In this document: one piece after another, positions 51,583 through 61,148 of the stretch
How positions within the stretch are numbered: the first letter of the stretch is position 1
How the letters are laid out: each line of letters starts with the position of its first letter
Assembly: GCA_020848035.1 (NCBI GenBank)
Contig: JADLAX010000061.1
Coordinates: forward strand, 1-64,000
Reading direction: 5' to 3'
Source: Anaerolineae bacterium
GTDB lineage: Bacteria > Chloroflexota > Anaerolineae > Promineifilales > Promineifilaceae
Length of the DNA: 64,000 bases
Notes under the pieces: model-generated
What the model was told of the DNA's origin: nothing
Seen by the model: the letters and a program-made list of their open reading frames with translations, nothing else
The model's database searches: none
Made by a program: the position numbers and the translations under genes

Positions 51583-54495
51583 TTAGCGGAAGCCCCGACG
51601 GCCGCCGCCACCGCTGCGGCGCGAGCTGGAGCTGCGCGAACGGCTGGCGCTGGAGCTGCGGGAACTGGATCGGCTAGAGCTGCGGCCAAAGCTGCTGCGG
51701 CCACTGCTAGAGCCGCCGCCAAATCCGCCGCTGCCGCTGTACCCACCCCTACCACCGCCCGAAGACGGCCGTATCGTGCGTGCTTTGCTCATGATGTCGT
51801 TCATCATGCCATCCAGCGACTTGCTGCCGTCCCAATCTAGCTTCACGCTTTGCCCGGCGGCGTGCAGAACAATGTCGGTGGGATCACCTTCCGGGGTAGG
51901 GCCAACGGCCGTATTCAACAGCTGCGTCAGATTGGTGCTGGCCTGCTCCAGGCCGCCCGTCAGGCCGTCAGAAATCGTTTCCAGCGCGGGACGGCCGTTG
52001 CCCCCGGTGGATGGTGGCTGGGGCGCGCCGCTGGGTGAAGCTGTCGGGCGGGCCGAACTTGCCGGAAACGGCCGCCACGATCCACGCCGCAGCTGCCGCC
52101 GCCAGCGATCACGAAAAGTATGCCGGGTGTGCGGCATAGGCTGCGCTGCCGAGCCGTCGCTCCACCAGCTGGGGATGTAGCCGCCCAGCTGCTGAATTTG
52201 GGCCAGCAGTCGGTCATCCACGCCCAGAGCCACGGCGTAGGCAAAATAGTGGTCCAAAATCTGTTGCGCCTCGGCCAGATCACCAACCTGCTGAATCTCG
52301 ACCAGGTATGCCTTGAACCCTTGCCACTTTTTCACTTCCGCATCGGCCTGCTCAGTCAGCGAACGGCCGCTTCGGGCGTTGCGCTGAGTAATTACCAGCC
52401 ACAACAGGATGCCACCGACAAAAAAGACCGGCGTAGGCACGTTCCAACGATCCGGCAAACCGCTGCTAAAGACAAAAATCAGCAGGGCAAAGATGGCCAC
52501 GGGGGCAATCATCGTAATCACTGTCTTGTTTTTGGCCCAAAACGAGTTTGCACCAGCATAGAAGTAGCCCACCATCTCCTCAGCCATCGTTTTGGTCAGC
52601 TGGGGCAGCTGCGGCGGCAGGCTTTCCAGCAGCCGGGGCAGCGGCACCGCCTCGCCGGGCGGCAAAAAGGGCAGCAGCAGATTAAACAACTGCGACAAAA
52701 AGCGAGACGCCGTTACTTCCTGCCCGGCGGGGGTAATAAATGTGCTGTTGGTGGTGAGGGTTCGCTGGTAGACGGCCGTTACCCGCAGCGGATCCCCCAT
52801 TTGCAGCTGCACCAGCCCCAGGTCGGCCAGGTGCAGCACCGAGGCGAGGATGCCGCGAGCCGTCATTTTGCCTTCAACCAGGTAGTTGACTACACCCGGC
52901 GGCAGCTTCGAGGGCGGCTCGGTGCGGTAGTTGCCCAGGCGTTCCCGCAGTTGGCGGCTGCCGCGCAGATACCAGTAGGTGATGCCGCCAAGAACGGCCG
53001 TCATTCCCACTAAAATCTGGCCCACCAGCGCGGCCAGGTCGTTGCGCGCCTGGCGCACCTTAAATGCCTCACCTTCGGCAATCTCGGCCTCGATCTGGCG
53101 CTGCCAGGCCGGGGTTGGGGCACTGGTGGCATCGGGTGGCAGGGTCAGCTCAATTTGCCAGGGGGCGTTGGGGGCAATCGGCGTGGTGTTGGTCAGCCGC
53201 ACCGCGCCGGCCGCCGTGCGCGACACGTCACCGCCGCTGAACTGCACATCTTCCAGCCCCAGGCCGTTGGGTAGCAGCCAGGTGATTTGCACCGTGTTGA
53301 TGGGCACGTCGTAGTTGGCAACGGCCGTCCAGTTTAGCTGCTGGTTGTCGGCGCGGGGCAAAACAACCCCCTCCACCAGGTACTCCAGGGTAAATTGGCC
53401 GCTTTCACCCGCCACCAGCGGCACGACATTCCATTTGAGCAGCACCTCGCCCCCCGCCTCCTCGAAGATGTCCACCTCATCGTTGGCCGGGTTGTAACCT
53501 ACCCACCAGCTGAAGGTTGGCGTTGTTTCCACCGTGTAGCAGTCGGAACAACTGCTGGCCGACTCCAGGTCTACGGCCGTAAAAGGCACCTCCCCTTCAA
53601 AAACGCCAACAATCTGGATGTCATCGGTAAACAGCCGGTTGAACTGGCGAAAGCCGCTGTACAACACCCCGGCCTGCACGCTCACCTGCTGCGTTTCCCA
53701 CACGTGCAGCGTCCCATCGGGCTGCATTTCAATCGTCATGTCAATCTGATCGATGCTGTATTCCAGCTGGCCCGTCTCTTCGACAATTTGCCACTGTTGG
53801 GGAACGGCCGTTACCACTTCCGGCGGAAAGTCCAGCAGCACCTGGAACGCGGTGCCATCGGCCACCGTTTCACTGGCTTCGTACACCACCGTCGTACTGT
53901 CGTCATCTTCGGTAATTTGGACGCGGTACGCGGGGCCAAACGCTTCGGCAAACACTGTTTCGGCGGCAACGGCCGTTGGCAGGGTTACGCTTACCCGGCT
54001 TCGTGGCACAGACAGGCCGCTCCGATCGGCCGGAACAGCGCGCCACTCCAGGCGGTTGGCCTCTGGGTAGACCCACAAACCGCCCGTCACGGTGTATTCC
54101 AGCACAAACACCAGCCTATCGCCCAGGCTGGTGGGGGCAAATTCCCAATCCACAAACAGCGTTTGGCCCTCGCGGGAAAATGTGTAACCGCCCGGCCCCG
54201 GACCGCGCTGGTAGGGCGTCTGCCGGGCCAGCGACGGCCCGCCCGTCACGCTGATATTTTCGATGCTGGTGGTATACGCCAGGGGAATTTCAGCAAAGGC
54301 GGTGGTGTATTCACCAAAAAATTGGATCTGTTGGATCTCTTGGACGGTGAAACGGCCGTCGGCCAGCACAGTAATGTTGACGTCGAACCGTTCATACGCC
54401 ACAAACTCCTGCGCCAGCGCACGGGGCACAGGGGTGCTCAGGACAACCACAACCAAAAAGCCAATCAAAACGAGAAGTTGCCGGGGGTATTTCAT
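51583..54495 (-). CDS. DUF2207-type membrane protein with Ser/Arg/Gly-rich tail
   Basis: A large exported membrane protein, 970 aa. A signal peptide covers about 8-29. The extracytoplasmic part holds two tandem DUF2207-like beta domains (about 30-240 and 245-465), each starting with a VxIxxLADGRFTVxExQ-type pattern. Transmembrane helices lie near 490-510 and in pairs near 665-710, followed by a cytoplasmic domain (about 715-800). The C-terminal 80 residues are low-complexity Ser, Arg and Gly (GGGSSSGRSSFGRSSSRSS type). Function of the family is unknown. AGGAG precedes the ATG. Confidence 0.82.
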   Translation of the reverse strand: MKYPRQLLVLIGFLVVVVLSTPVPRALAQEFVAYERFDVNITVLADGRFTVQEIQQIQFFGEYTTAFAEIPLAYTTSIENISVTGGPSLARQTPYQRGPGPGGYTFSREGQTLFVDWEFAPTSLGDRLVFVLEYTVTGGLWVYPEANRLEWRAVPADRSGLSVPRSRVSVTLPTAVAAETVFAEAFGPAYRVQITEDDDSTTVVYEASETVADGTAFQVLLDFPPEVVTAVPQQWQIVEETGQLEYSIDQIDMTIEMQPDGTLHVWETQQVSVQAGVLYSGFRQFNRLFTDDIQIVGVFEGEVPFTAVDLESASSCSDCYTVETTPTFSWWVGYNPANDEVDIFEEAGGEVLLKWNVVPLVAGESGQFTLEYLVEGVVLPRADNQQLNWTAVANYDVPINTVQITWLLPNGLGLEDVQFSGGDVSRTAAGAVRLTNTTPIAPNAPWQIELTLPPDATSAPTPAWQRQIEAEIAEGEAFKVRQARNDLAALVGQILVGMTAVLGGITYWYLRGSRQLRERLGNYRTEPPSKLPPGVVNYLVEGKMTARGILASVLHLADLGLVQLQMGDPLRVTAVYQRTLTTNSTFITPAGQEVTASRFLSQLFNLLLPFLPPGEAVPLPRLLESLPPQLPQLTKTMAEEMVGYFYAGANSFWAKNKTVITMIAPVAIFALLIFVFSSGLPDRWNVPTPVFFVGGILLWLVITQRNARSGRSLTEQADAEVKKWQGFKAYLVEIQQVGDLAEAQQILDHYFAYAVALGVDDRLLAQIQQLGGYIPSWWSDGSAAQPMPHTRHTFRDRWRRQLRRGSWRPFPASSARPTASPSGAPQPPSTGGNGRPALETISDGLTGGLEQASTNLTQLLNTAVGPTPEGDPTDIVLHAAGQSVKLDWDGSKSLDGMMNDIMSKARTIRPSSGGGRGGYSGSGGFGGGSSSGRSSFGRSSSRSSSRSSSASRSRSSSSRRSGGGGRRGFR

Positions 54496-54649
54496 GTCTG
54501 CTCCTTGTTTTTGCCTGTGATGGTTTTAGCATATCACGCGGTCGATCGCAAAACGATCAAGCGATTAAAAAACGTCGGTGAGCGATGGGTGAGGCGTTGG
54601 GCAAAACGGCCGTTTACCCGTTAAGGTAAAATAGTCGAGATGATCAACA

Positions 54650-54682
54650 AAGTGCGACGCACTTCGGAAGTGCGTCGCACTT
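54650..54682. repeat. perfect 15-bp hairpin AAGTGCGACGCACTT
   Basis: AAGTGCGACGCACTT, loop CGG, AAGTGCGTCGCACTT, about 20 nt before the TolB-like lipoprotein start, between divergent genes. A related partial GTGCGACGCACT is at 22186. A TAAAAT box (54627) lies upstream, so the hairpin would be in the mRNA leader. Confidence 0.7.
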
Positions 54683-54701
54683 AGAAAAATGGAGAGACCT
54701 G

Positions 54702-56312
54702 ATGACGAAACACCGGCTTTTAACCCTGTTTTTGCTGCTCCTGGCCAGCCTGGCGGCCTGCACCGGCGACACCTTTAGCGAACCGACGCCCATCCCGCCG
54801 CCGCCCACCAGCAGCGACGGCCAGAATCCGCCTGCCGCCGCCACCATCACCCCGGTGGCCAATGCCGACGCCACCGAACCGGCCGCCGAACCCACGCCGA
54901 CGCTGGTAGCCACCGTTACCCCCACCGCAGAAGCAGTGGCAACGGCCGTTACCAATCCACCCGTCCAGGTAATCACCAGCCAGCCGCTGCCCGCCAGCAG
55001 CCGCGATTTGCTCTTTTTGGCCGATGGCGCTTTCAAGCGCTGGAATCAGGCCAATGGCCAAATTGAAACCCTCGTGCCCGGCCCCAACAGCAGTGCGCCA
55101 GAAAATGCCGATGAACCAGAGATCGGCCGTGTTACCGATTATTCGATGAGCGTCGACGGCAAGCGGGCCGTGGTAGCCCGATTGTTGCGCATCGCCACCG
55201 ATCCAAACATTGAAAATGCCCAGCCAGAAACCAGCCACGAGCTGCTGTTTGTGGACATGGTCAGCGGTGAAATCTGGACGTTGGTGCCCCAGGTGGATAA
55301 CCTGGGCACCTTCCAGCTCTCGCCTAACGCCCAGCAGCTGGCTTTTGCCGCCACCGGCCTGGACGGCATCCCCGATGCCTCCAGCAGTACAGCAGATGCG
55401 GAAAATGGCGAGCCGCTGCCCAACAATTTGTACGTCATGGCCACCGGCGGCGGCAGTCCAGGCAGCATCACCCAGGTGCGCGACTGCATCGGGCGCTGCT
55501 TTAATCCCGTCTGGCACGTGGAGAACAACCTGGTGGCCTTTGCCGATGAAGAAGCGCTCTGGCTCTACAATATCGCCGCCCGCGAGCCGGAACTGCTGCT
55601 GGAAAACACGCCCTACAAACCAGGCATGGCCGACGTAGGCCAGATCTCCATCTATTCGCCGCTTGCGTGGGCCAGCAACGGCCGTTACCTCCTCGTCTGG
55701 GAAGGGCTGTGGGAAGGGGCCAATCGCGCCGTGCTCGATTTACCCACCGACACCCTGACGGAAGTGCCCAATTCTTTCGTTTATGCCGATTTGTTCCCCA
55801 CCGAAATCAGCTGGATGCCCGATGACCGGCTGCTGGTCTGGCGCACGCAGCAGGAAAGCGAGAATTTCACGCCTCAGGTGGAGCTGTGGCGCTTTAACCA
55901 CGATGCGGGCGAGATGGTACGGGAAGAATCGGCCGTTTTGTCTGATCTGCCTGTAGGCTTGCTCGGCGGGACGAATTTGGAAAGCGGCCGTTTTGCCTTC
56001 GCCCTGAGCGCTGCCCCCAGCGCCAGCAGCAGCCAGGCCGCACTTCAGGCGGTGGGCACCTACCAGCTCACCTCCCTGGCCGAGATGCCGGAGCGAGTCA
56101 ACAGCCTGCCGCCAGCGGGCGAAGGCCGCCTGCAAAGCGACATCTACTGGGCCAGAGACGGCAGCGGCGCCCTCCTAGTGCAGCAGCCGCGCCAGTTTGA
56201 GACCACCGTTTACTACGCACCCACCGACGGCGATTTCTTGTATGACATTACGGCCGTTCTCGGCCAAAATCCACACGATTTTCAATGGCAGCCGGAAATT
56301 GTGGTGCCGTAA
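54702..56312 (+). CDS. secreted lipoprotein with TolB/WD40-like propeller
   Basis: A 536-aa lipoprotein: signal with lipobox SLAAC (Cys20), a Thr/Pro/Ala stalk to about 85, then a beta-propeller with repeating strand patterns such as RDLLFLADGAFKRWN, YSMSVDGKRAVVARL and FQLSPNAQQLAFAATG, which resemble TolB/PD40 blades. No enzyme motif is visible. It is probably a surface binding protein. The next gene, also a propeller lipoprotein (Kelch), follows after a repeat. Confidence 0.72.
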   Translation: MTKHRLLTLFLLLLASLAACTGDTFSEPTPIPPPPTSSDGQNPPAAATITPVANADATEPAAEPTPTLVATVTPTAEAVATAVTNPPVQVITSQPLPASSRDLLFLADGAFKRWNQANGQIETLVPGPNSSAPENADEPEIGRVTDYSMSVDGKRAVVARLLRIATDPNIENAQPETSHELLFVDMVSGEIWTLVPQVDNLGTFQLSPNAQQLAFAATGLDGIPDASSSTADAENGEPLPNNLYVMATGGGSPGSITQVRDCIGRCFNPVWHVENNLVAFADEEALWLYNIAAREPELLLENTPYKPGMADVGQISIYSPLAWASNGRYLLVWEGLWEGANRAVLDLPTDTLTEVPNSFVYADLFPTEISWMPDDRLLVWRTQQESENFTPQVELWRFNHDAGEMVREESAVLSDLPVGLLGGTNLESGRFAFALSAAPSASSSQAALQAVGTYQLTSLAEMPERVNSLPPAGEGRLQSDIYWARDGSGALLVQQPRQFETTVYYAPTDGDFLYDITAVLGQNPHDFQWQPEIVVP

Positions 56313-56363
56313 ATCAAAAACTTCCTGCGGCAGGCGTCTAATGGGTGAGTAGGGTATTACGGG

Positions 56364-56449
56364 AACCACCCTCACCCCAGCCCTCTCCCTCGTAGGGAGA
56401 GGGAGCCAGATTCCCTCTCCCTTCCAGGGGGAGGGTTAGGGTGGGGGTC
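56364..56449. repeat. CCCTCACCCC-type palindromic repeat, copy 2
   Basis: Near-identical to 15986-16071: ACCACCCTCACCCCAGCC, CCCTCTCCCT/AGGGAGAGGG, and GGGTTAGGGTGGGGGT. It occupies most of the 177-nt gap between two lipoprotein genes. Confidence 0.78.
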
Positions 56450-56489
56450 GAAGGATTACCCAATTACGCCATGACTCAACAACTGACCC

Positions 56490-57560
56490 ATGCGCTACCA
56501 ACCAACTGCCGCAATTTTTCTGATTTTTTGCTTCTTCCTCTCAACGGGCTGCCGGGAAACGGCCGTACCACCAGCAACGGCCGTTTCCCAGGCAGACCCC
56601 ACCGAGCAGCCAGCTACGCCAACGGCCGTTTCGCCGACCCACCCGCCACCACCCATTGAACCCACCGCCACAACAATGCCGACTGACACGCCTACGCCGG
56701 AGCCATCAGCCACACCCGCCCTCTGGCAGGAGGTAGCCAAAATGCCCTCAGCCCGGTCGGAAATGTCGGCGGGAGTGATTGACGGCCGTATCTACGTGCC
56801 CGGCGGCTGGACCAATGGTTTTGGCCAATCCACCGCCCTGGAAATGTACGATCCGGCTTCCGACAGTTGGACCAAACTGGCCGACCTGCCTTTTCACGTA
56901 AATCACCATGCAACGGCCGTTTACCAAAACGCCCTCTACGTCTTTGGCCCAGAAGACAGTGCCCTGCGCTACGACCCGGCCAGCAACACCTGGCAGGCGC
57001 TGGTCCCGCTGCCGGAAAATCGTTATGCGGCGGCAGCGGCCGTTTTGGGCGATTACCTCTACGTGGTTGGCGGCAGCGGCAGCACGTCTGACCTGCTGCG
57101 CTACGATCCGGCCAGCGACAGCTGGGCGCGCCTGGCACCGCTGCTACAAGCCCGCGAGCACACCCAGGCGGTGGTCCTGGACGGCCAGATCTATGCCCTG
57201 GGCGGGCGCTGGGACCGCGGCCTGAACAGCGTGGAGCGCTACGACCCGGCCAGCGACACCTGGTTCCGCGTGCCCGCTATGAACCAGCCCCGCAGCGGCT
57301 TTGGTGCGGCCGTTTGGGACGGCAAAATTGTGGTAGCCGGAGGCGAACTGCTTTCCCCGCTAGACATCATCGACTCCATCGAGATTTTTGATCCGGCCCA
57401 AAACCGGTGGGAAATGCTAGGAGTGCCCATGCCCGTGCCGCTGCATGGCCTGCCCATCGCCGTGATTGGCAGCGAGCTGTACCTGCTGGGCGGTTCCGGC
57501 CTGGCCGGCGATGTGGCCAACCGGGGGCGTGTTTACCGCTGCTCTCTAGACAATAATTGA
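56490..57560 (+). CDS. Kelch-repeat lipoprotein
   Basis: A 356-aa exported lipoprotein. The signal ends in the lipobox LSTGC (Cys21), followed by a Thr/Pro-rich stalk to about 75. The rest is six Kelch blades with the pattern xxYDPASDSWxxLAxLP and GxIYVxGG (for example MYDPASDSWTKLADLP and RYDPASDTWFRVPAM), closing a beta-propeller. Kelch propellers usually bind proteins or carbohydrates. No ribosome site is obvious before the ATG. Confidence 0.88.
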   Translation: MRYQPTAAIFLIFCFFLSTGCRETAVPPATAVSQADPTEQPATPTAVSPTHPPPPIEPTATTMPTDTPTPEPSATPALWQEVAKMPSARSEMSAGVIDGRIYVPGGWTNGFGQSTALEMYDPASDSWTKLADLPFHVNHHATAVYQNALYVFGPEDSALRYDPASNTWQALVPLPENRYAAAAAVLGDYLYVVGGSGSTSDLLRYDPASDSWARLAPLLQAREHTQAVVLDGQIYALGGRWDRGLNSVERYDPASDTWFRVPAMNQPRSGFGAAVWDGKIVVAGGELLSPLDIIDSIEIFDPAQNRWEMLGVPMPVPLHGLPIAVIGSELYLLGGSGLAGDVANRGRVYRCSLDNN

Positions 57561-57563
57561 TGC

Positions 57564-57676
57564 GTCGCTCGAACTTCCTGAGTTTTTGCGTGAAACGTGA
57601 AACTTGACCAGAGGAACATCACGTTTCACGTTTCACGCGTCACAGGCTGTAAACCTCCTGGATTCCCCGAGAGCCC
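57564..57676 (+). mobile_element. MITE-like palindromic element, copy 5 (left end diverged)
   Basis: Core GTGAAACGTGAAAC facing ATCACGTTTCACGTTTCACG, and right end CTGTAAACCTCCTGGATTCC, then CCGAGAGCC, match the family; the left end is diverged. ATTGA occurs on both sides and may be a worn target duplication. The rest of the 57561-57846 spacer shows no gene. Confidence 0.65.
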
Positions 57677-57846
57677 GATTGAGCTCCCTGGTTTACGGCA
57701 CCGCGTTTCTCATGTACTATCGCTTGCTAGTGACTTTAGCCTATGGTCAATGGCGGCAGCAAGACTTATGCTACGCCTACAAACACCTGATCGAACTTGC
57801 GCAAAGTGGTCGCAGTGTACCGAGCCTTCCGGCTTTTTGAGGACAA

Positions 57847-60411
57847 ATGGTGAATTCCTTACGGACCTTTATGAAAGGCCCCCAGTATCCAGATCCCGAC
57901 GAAACGCGCATTGCCCAACTGGTCTGGGCCATGTCGCTGGCGTTTTTTGTGGTCACATTTTTGGTTTGCGTCTTTTTTGCCTACCAACTTCCCGGGCAAA
58001 GCTGGCTCTCGCTGACCATTTTCCTCATTGTTGCCATCTTTACGTTTGCCACCCTGTGCCTGCTCCGGCAAAGCCGGGTGCGCCTGGCCAGCCAGTTATT
58101 TACCTTCAACGTATTTGTGGGAATGGTCATCAACAGCTATTTTTATGGCGGCATTCGCAGCATTAACGGGCCTGCCTTTATCATTTTGCTGATTATTGCC
58201 GGGCTGCTGCTAGGCACCCAGGCGCTGCGCCACTACACGCTTGTTTCCCTGGCCACCATTGTGCTGCTGTACCACCTTGAAGCCCGCGGGGTCATTGGCA
58301 ACCCCAACATGGGGCCGGTGCTCATGACCGACGTAGGCATCATCTTTGCCGCGATTGGCATTGCTGCCGTGCTGCTGCACTCTGCTATCAGCAGCATAGA
58401 CAAGGGCTACCTGCTGCTGAACACGGCACTGGCCCGGCTGAAAAGCACCACTGTCTCCAAAATTTATGTAGAAAATATTCTGGCGTCGATGCAGGACATG
58501 CTGTTTGTTATTACACCAGACAAACACATTGAAAAGGTAAACCAGGCGGTGCTCAATTTGCTGGGCTACAGCGAAGATGACCTGCTGGGCCAGCCGCTGC
58601 ACATTGTGTTGGCCCCAGAAGAACGGCCGTCCTGGCAGCAGCCCACCACCATTCATTCACCCCTTTTTTCACTGCGTGATCAGGAGCTGCGCTTTTTAAC
58701 CAGCGACGGGCGGGTGATCGATACGGCCGTTTCAACGGCCGTCATGAACGAAGAAAGCGCCGCCACCCCCAGCATCGTCCTGGTAGCCAACGACATCACC
58801 CAGCGCAAACAGTTTGAGCGCGAACTCACCGCCGCCAAAGCCGTCGCCGAAGAAGCCGCCCAGGCCAAATCAGATTTCCTGGCCAGCATGAGCCACGAGA
58901 TCCGCACCCCGCTCAATGCCGTCATCGGCATGACCAGCCTGCTGCTAGACACCCCCCTCACCACCGAGCAGGAAGATTACGTCGCCACCGCCCGCACCAG
59001 CGGCAACGGCCTGCTGTCCGTCATCAACGACATTCTGGACTTTTCCAAAATCGATTCGGGCAAGCTGGAGCTGGACCTGCAAACCTTCATCTTGCGTGAA
59101 TGCGTGGAAGAAGCCATCGACCTGGTGGCGGTTCAGGCCACCGCCAAAAATTTGTACCTGAACATCTACATCGAACCCGATGTGCCGGTCATTGTGCAAG
59201 GCGACGTTACCCGACTGCGCCAGGTGCTGGTGAACCTGCTGGGCAATGCGGTGAAGTTTACCGTCGAAGGCGAAATCAATCTGTGGGCCGGCTGCAAGGT
59301 CCAGAACGGCCAGACCGTGCTTCATTTCATGGTTAAAGACACCGGCATCGGCATCCCGGCGGACCGCATGGGGCGCTTGTTTGAGCCGTTTCGCCAGGTC
59401 GATTCGTCCACTACCCGCGAATTTGGCGGCACCGGCCTGGGGCTGGCTATCAGCAAGCGGCTGATTAACCTGATGGGTGGTGAGATCCAGGTGGAAAGCT
59501 CGCCGGGCAAGGGCAGCATCTTCTACTTCACCATCACCACCGAAACGTGCACGGTCTGGAACGAGCCTGAGAGCAGTCAGGCTCCCGGCGCGGCCGCACC
59601 GTTTACCGGTAAGCGGGTGCTGGTGGCCCACCCAAACCAGACAAGCCGGGCTGTTTTAGCCAAACAGATGCAACTGTGGGGCAGCGAGGCTGTCTGCATC
59701 AGCACAACGGCCGAAATTATGCAGGCCATTTCTCAGCTGCCCCGGTTTGACCTGTTTATGGTGGATGCCACTGTCATCAAACAGGAACCGGGTTTACGCG
59801 CGGTATTGATGCAGCAGGCGGCCGTTTCCCACTCGCACGTTTTGTTTCTCACCCCCATGGGCCAGCAGTGCACCGTTGCGGAGGAAAACCCGACCAGCTA
59901 CTGCCTCAATCGGCCGTACCACGCCAACCAACTACAGCTCTTGCTGGCCGAGATTTTTGCCCAGAGCATGAGTAACGGCCGTTTACCAGCCACCCCCTCT
60001 AGCAAATCGCAGTTCAACAAAGCGCTGGCCGATGCCCATCCCCTGCGCATTTTGCTGGCCGAAGACAACCTGATCAATCAAAAAGTGGCGTTGCGCATGC
60101 TGGAACGGCTCGGCTACAACGCTGACGTGGCGGCCAATGGTTTAGAAGCGGTCCACGCGTTGACGTTACGGCCGTATGACCTCATCTTGATGGATATTCA
60201 AATGCCAGAAATGGATGGCATTGAAGCCACGCAGCGCATCCGGGCTGGCTGGCCGCCGGAAAACCAGCCGCGCATCGTGGCTATGACGGCCAACGCCCTG
60301 GCGGGCGACCGGGAAACTTACCTCACCGGCGGCATGGATGATTACGTCAGCAAACCAATTAAGGTGGAAGAACTCACCCGGGTGCTGCAAAACAGCCACC
60401 ACACCAGGTAA
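57847..60411 (+). CDS. hybrid sensor histidine kinase / response regulator
   Basis: An 854-aa membrane kinase. Six hydrophobic segments (about 25-190) form the sensor, then a PAS domain (about 212-325), HisKA with His350 in [15 protein letters not shown], and HATPase ([31 protein letters not shown]). Two receiver domains follow. The first (about 585-705, VAHPNQ and FMVDATV) lacks the acidic pair and looks inactive. The second (about 735-850) is complete, with AEDN and phospho-acceptor Asp783 ([11 protein letters not shown]). No Hpt domain is seen, so phosphotransfer would go to a separate protein. GAGGAC precedes the ATG. Confidence 0.9.
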   Translation: MVNSLRTFMKGPQYPDPDETRIAQLVWAMSLAFFVVTFLVCVFFAYQLPGQSWLSLTIFLIVAIFTFATLCLLRQSRVRLASQLFTFNVFVGMVINSYFYGGIRSINGPAFIILLIIAGLLLGTQALRHYTLVSLATIVLLYHLEARGVIGNPNMGPVLMTDVGIIFAAIGIAAVLLHSAISSIDKGYLLLNTALARLKSTTVSKIYVENILASMQDMLFVITPDKHIEKVNQAVLNLLGYSEDDLLGQPLHIVLAPEERPSWQQPTTIHSPLFSLRDQELRFLTSDGRVIDTAVSTAVMNEESAATPSIVLVANDITQRKQFERELTAAKAVAEEAAQAKSDFLASMSHEIRTPLNAVIGMTSLLLDTPLTTEQEDYVATARTSGNGLLSVINDILDFSKIDSGKLELDLQTFILRECVEEAIDLVAVQATAKNLYLNIYIEPDVPVIVQGDVTRLRQVLVNLLGNAVKFTVEGEINLWAGCKVQNGQTVLHFMVKDTGIGIPADRMGRLFEPFRQVDSSTTREFGGTGLGLAISKRLINLMGGEIQVESSPGKGSIFYFTITTETCTVWNEPESSQAPGAAAPFTGKRVLVAHPNQTSRAVLAKQMQLWGSEAVCISTTAEIMQAISQLPRFDLFMVDATVIKQEPGLRAVLMQQAAVSHSHVLFLTPMGQQCTVAEENPTSYCLNRPYHANQLQLLLAEIFAQSMSNGRLPATPSSKSQFNKALADAHPLRILLAEDNLINQKVALRMLERLGYNADVAANGLEAVHALTLRPYDLILMDIQMPEMDGIEATQRIRAGWPPENQPRIVAMTANALAGDRETYLTGGMDDYVSKPIKVEELTRVLQNSHHTR

Positions 60412-60412
60412 A

Positions 60413-60766
60413 TCATTCGGCTGCACCAGCCTCGGCGGCTTCAGCTTTGGCTTTGGCCGCGGCCGCTTCGGCGGCCAGATATTCGTCTTCGCTCAGGAAA
60501 CGGCCGCCGCTAATCTCGTGGCTGGTCATCTGGTAAGCGGCATCCAGCTGCACCACCGTCTGGATGCGCCGGAAGCAGCGGCTGTCGACAATCGTCTTGT
60601 GCCATTCATAACCGCCGTCTTCGCTGTTTTGCAAATCATGCTGCTTATCGGCGCGCACCCGCACCCGCGCACCGCAGTTGGCGCACTCCACGTAAAAATA
60701 GACACCCTGCGTATCGACATATTTCTTCGGGGCACCCCCGCCGAATAACTTTTTGAGGAATCCCAT
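60413..60766 (-). CDS. small zinc-ribbon-like hypothetical protein
   Basis: A 117-aa protein from ATG 60766 (AGGAG upstream). It begins MGFLKKLFGG, has a single CxxC (CANCGARVRVRADKQHDL, about residues 28-45), a Cys in SRCFRRIQTVVQLD, and an Ala/Glu/Lys-rich C-terminal helix (EYLAAEAAAAKAKAEAAEAG). Possibly a small metal-binding protein. I do not recognise a family. It is convergent with the hybrid kinase, ending 1 nt from it. Confidence 0.68.
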   Translation of the reverse strand: MGFLKKLFGGGAPKKYVDTQGVYFYVECANCGARVRVRADKQHDLQNSEDGGYEWHKTIVDSRCFRRIQTVVQLDAAYQMTSHEISGGRFLSEDEYLAAEAAAAKAKAEAAEAGAAE

Positions 60767-60793
60767 CGTTTTTCTCCTTATCACCAATCAATG

Positions 60794-61065
60794 GTACGGG
60801 CGAGGCAGTTGGCTACCTGATCCGATCGCGAACGGCCGTTGCCTTCCAACTGCTTCGCCCCTTCCGGCCTGCCCACATCGCCTCGATTTCTATCGTACGG
60901 GCGAGGCAGTTGGCTACCTGATCCGATCGCGAACGGCCGTTGGCCTCCAACTGCCTCGCCCCCTCCGGCCTGCCCACATCGCCTCGATTTCTATCGTACG
61001 GGCGAGGCAGTTGGCTACCTGATCCGATCGCGAACGGCCGTTGGCCTCCAACTGCCTCGCCCCTA
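60794..61065. repeat. 101-bp tandem repeat, 2.7 copies, each with a 15-bp-arm hairpin
   Basis: Units start at 60794, 60895 and 60996 (period 101). In the second and third units GGGCGAGGCAGTTGG and CCAACTGCCTCGCCC pair perfectly around a loop with GATCCGATCGCGAACGGCCG; the first unit has a few changes. The spacer CTCCGGCCTGCCCACATCGC, then CTCGATTTC, is conserved. The last copy is partial. It fills the 60767-61148 spacer; no ORF is credible there. Confidence 0.9.
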
Positions 61066-61136
61066 CGCCCCACAATTTGATTATAACCCTTTTCCGCCCG
61101 GGCAACTTCCCTCTTCACCATCCCCCACAGACATGC

Positions 61137-61142
61137 TAAACT
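61137..61142 (+). promoter_or_regulatory. extended -10 (TGCTAAACT) giving a leaderless start
   Basis: TGC-TAAACT ends 6 nt before the ATG at 61149, so transcription would start on the ATG itself. No Shine-Dalgarno. Same box as before 43452. Confidence 0.45.
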
Positions 61143-61148
61143 TGCGTT

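Noticed and set aside
50982-51755. Long N-terminal extension of the AHSA1-type gene
   Set aside because: The extra 111 residues come from the antisense of the Ser/Arg/Gly-rich end of the DUF2207 gene and a repeat; the 51422 start has a ribosome site.
57604-57840. 78-aa ORF before the hybrid kinase
   Set aside because: It begins inside a MITE-like repeat and shows no domain or ribosome site.
60794-61065. CRISPR-like array of repeats
   Set aside because: The whole 101-bp unit is repeated with no variable spacers, and there are no cas genes nearby.
60794-61065. Integron attC array
   Set aside because: No GTTRRRY core sites, no gene cassettes between units and no integrase.
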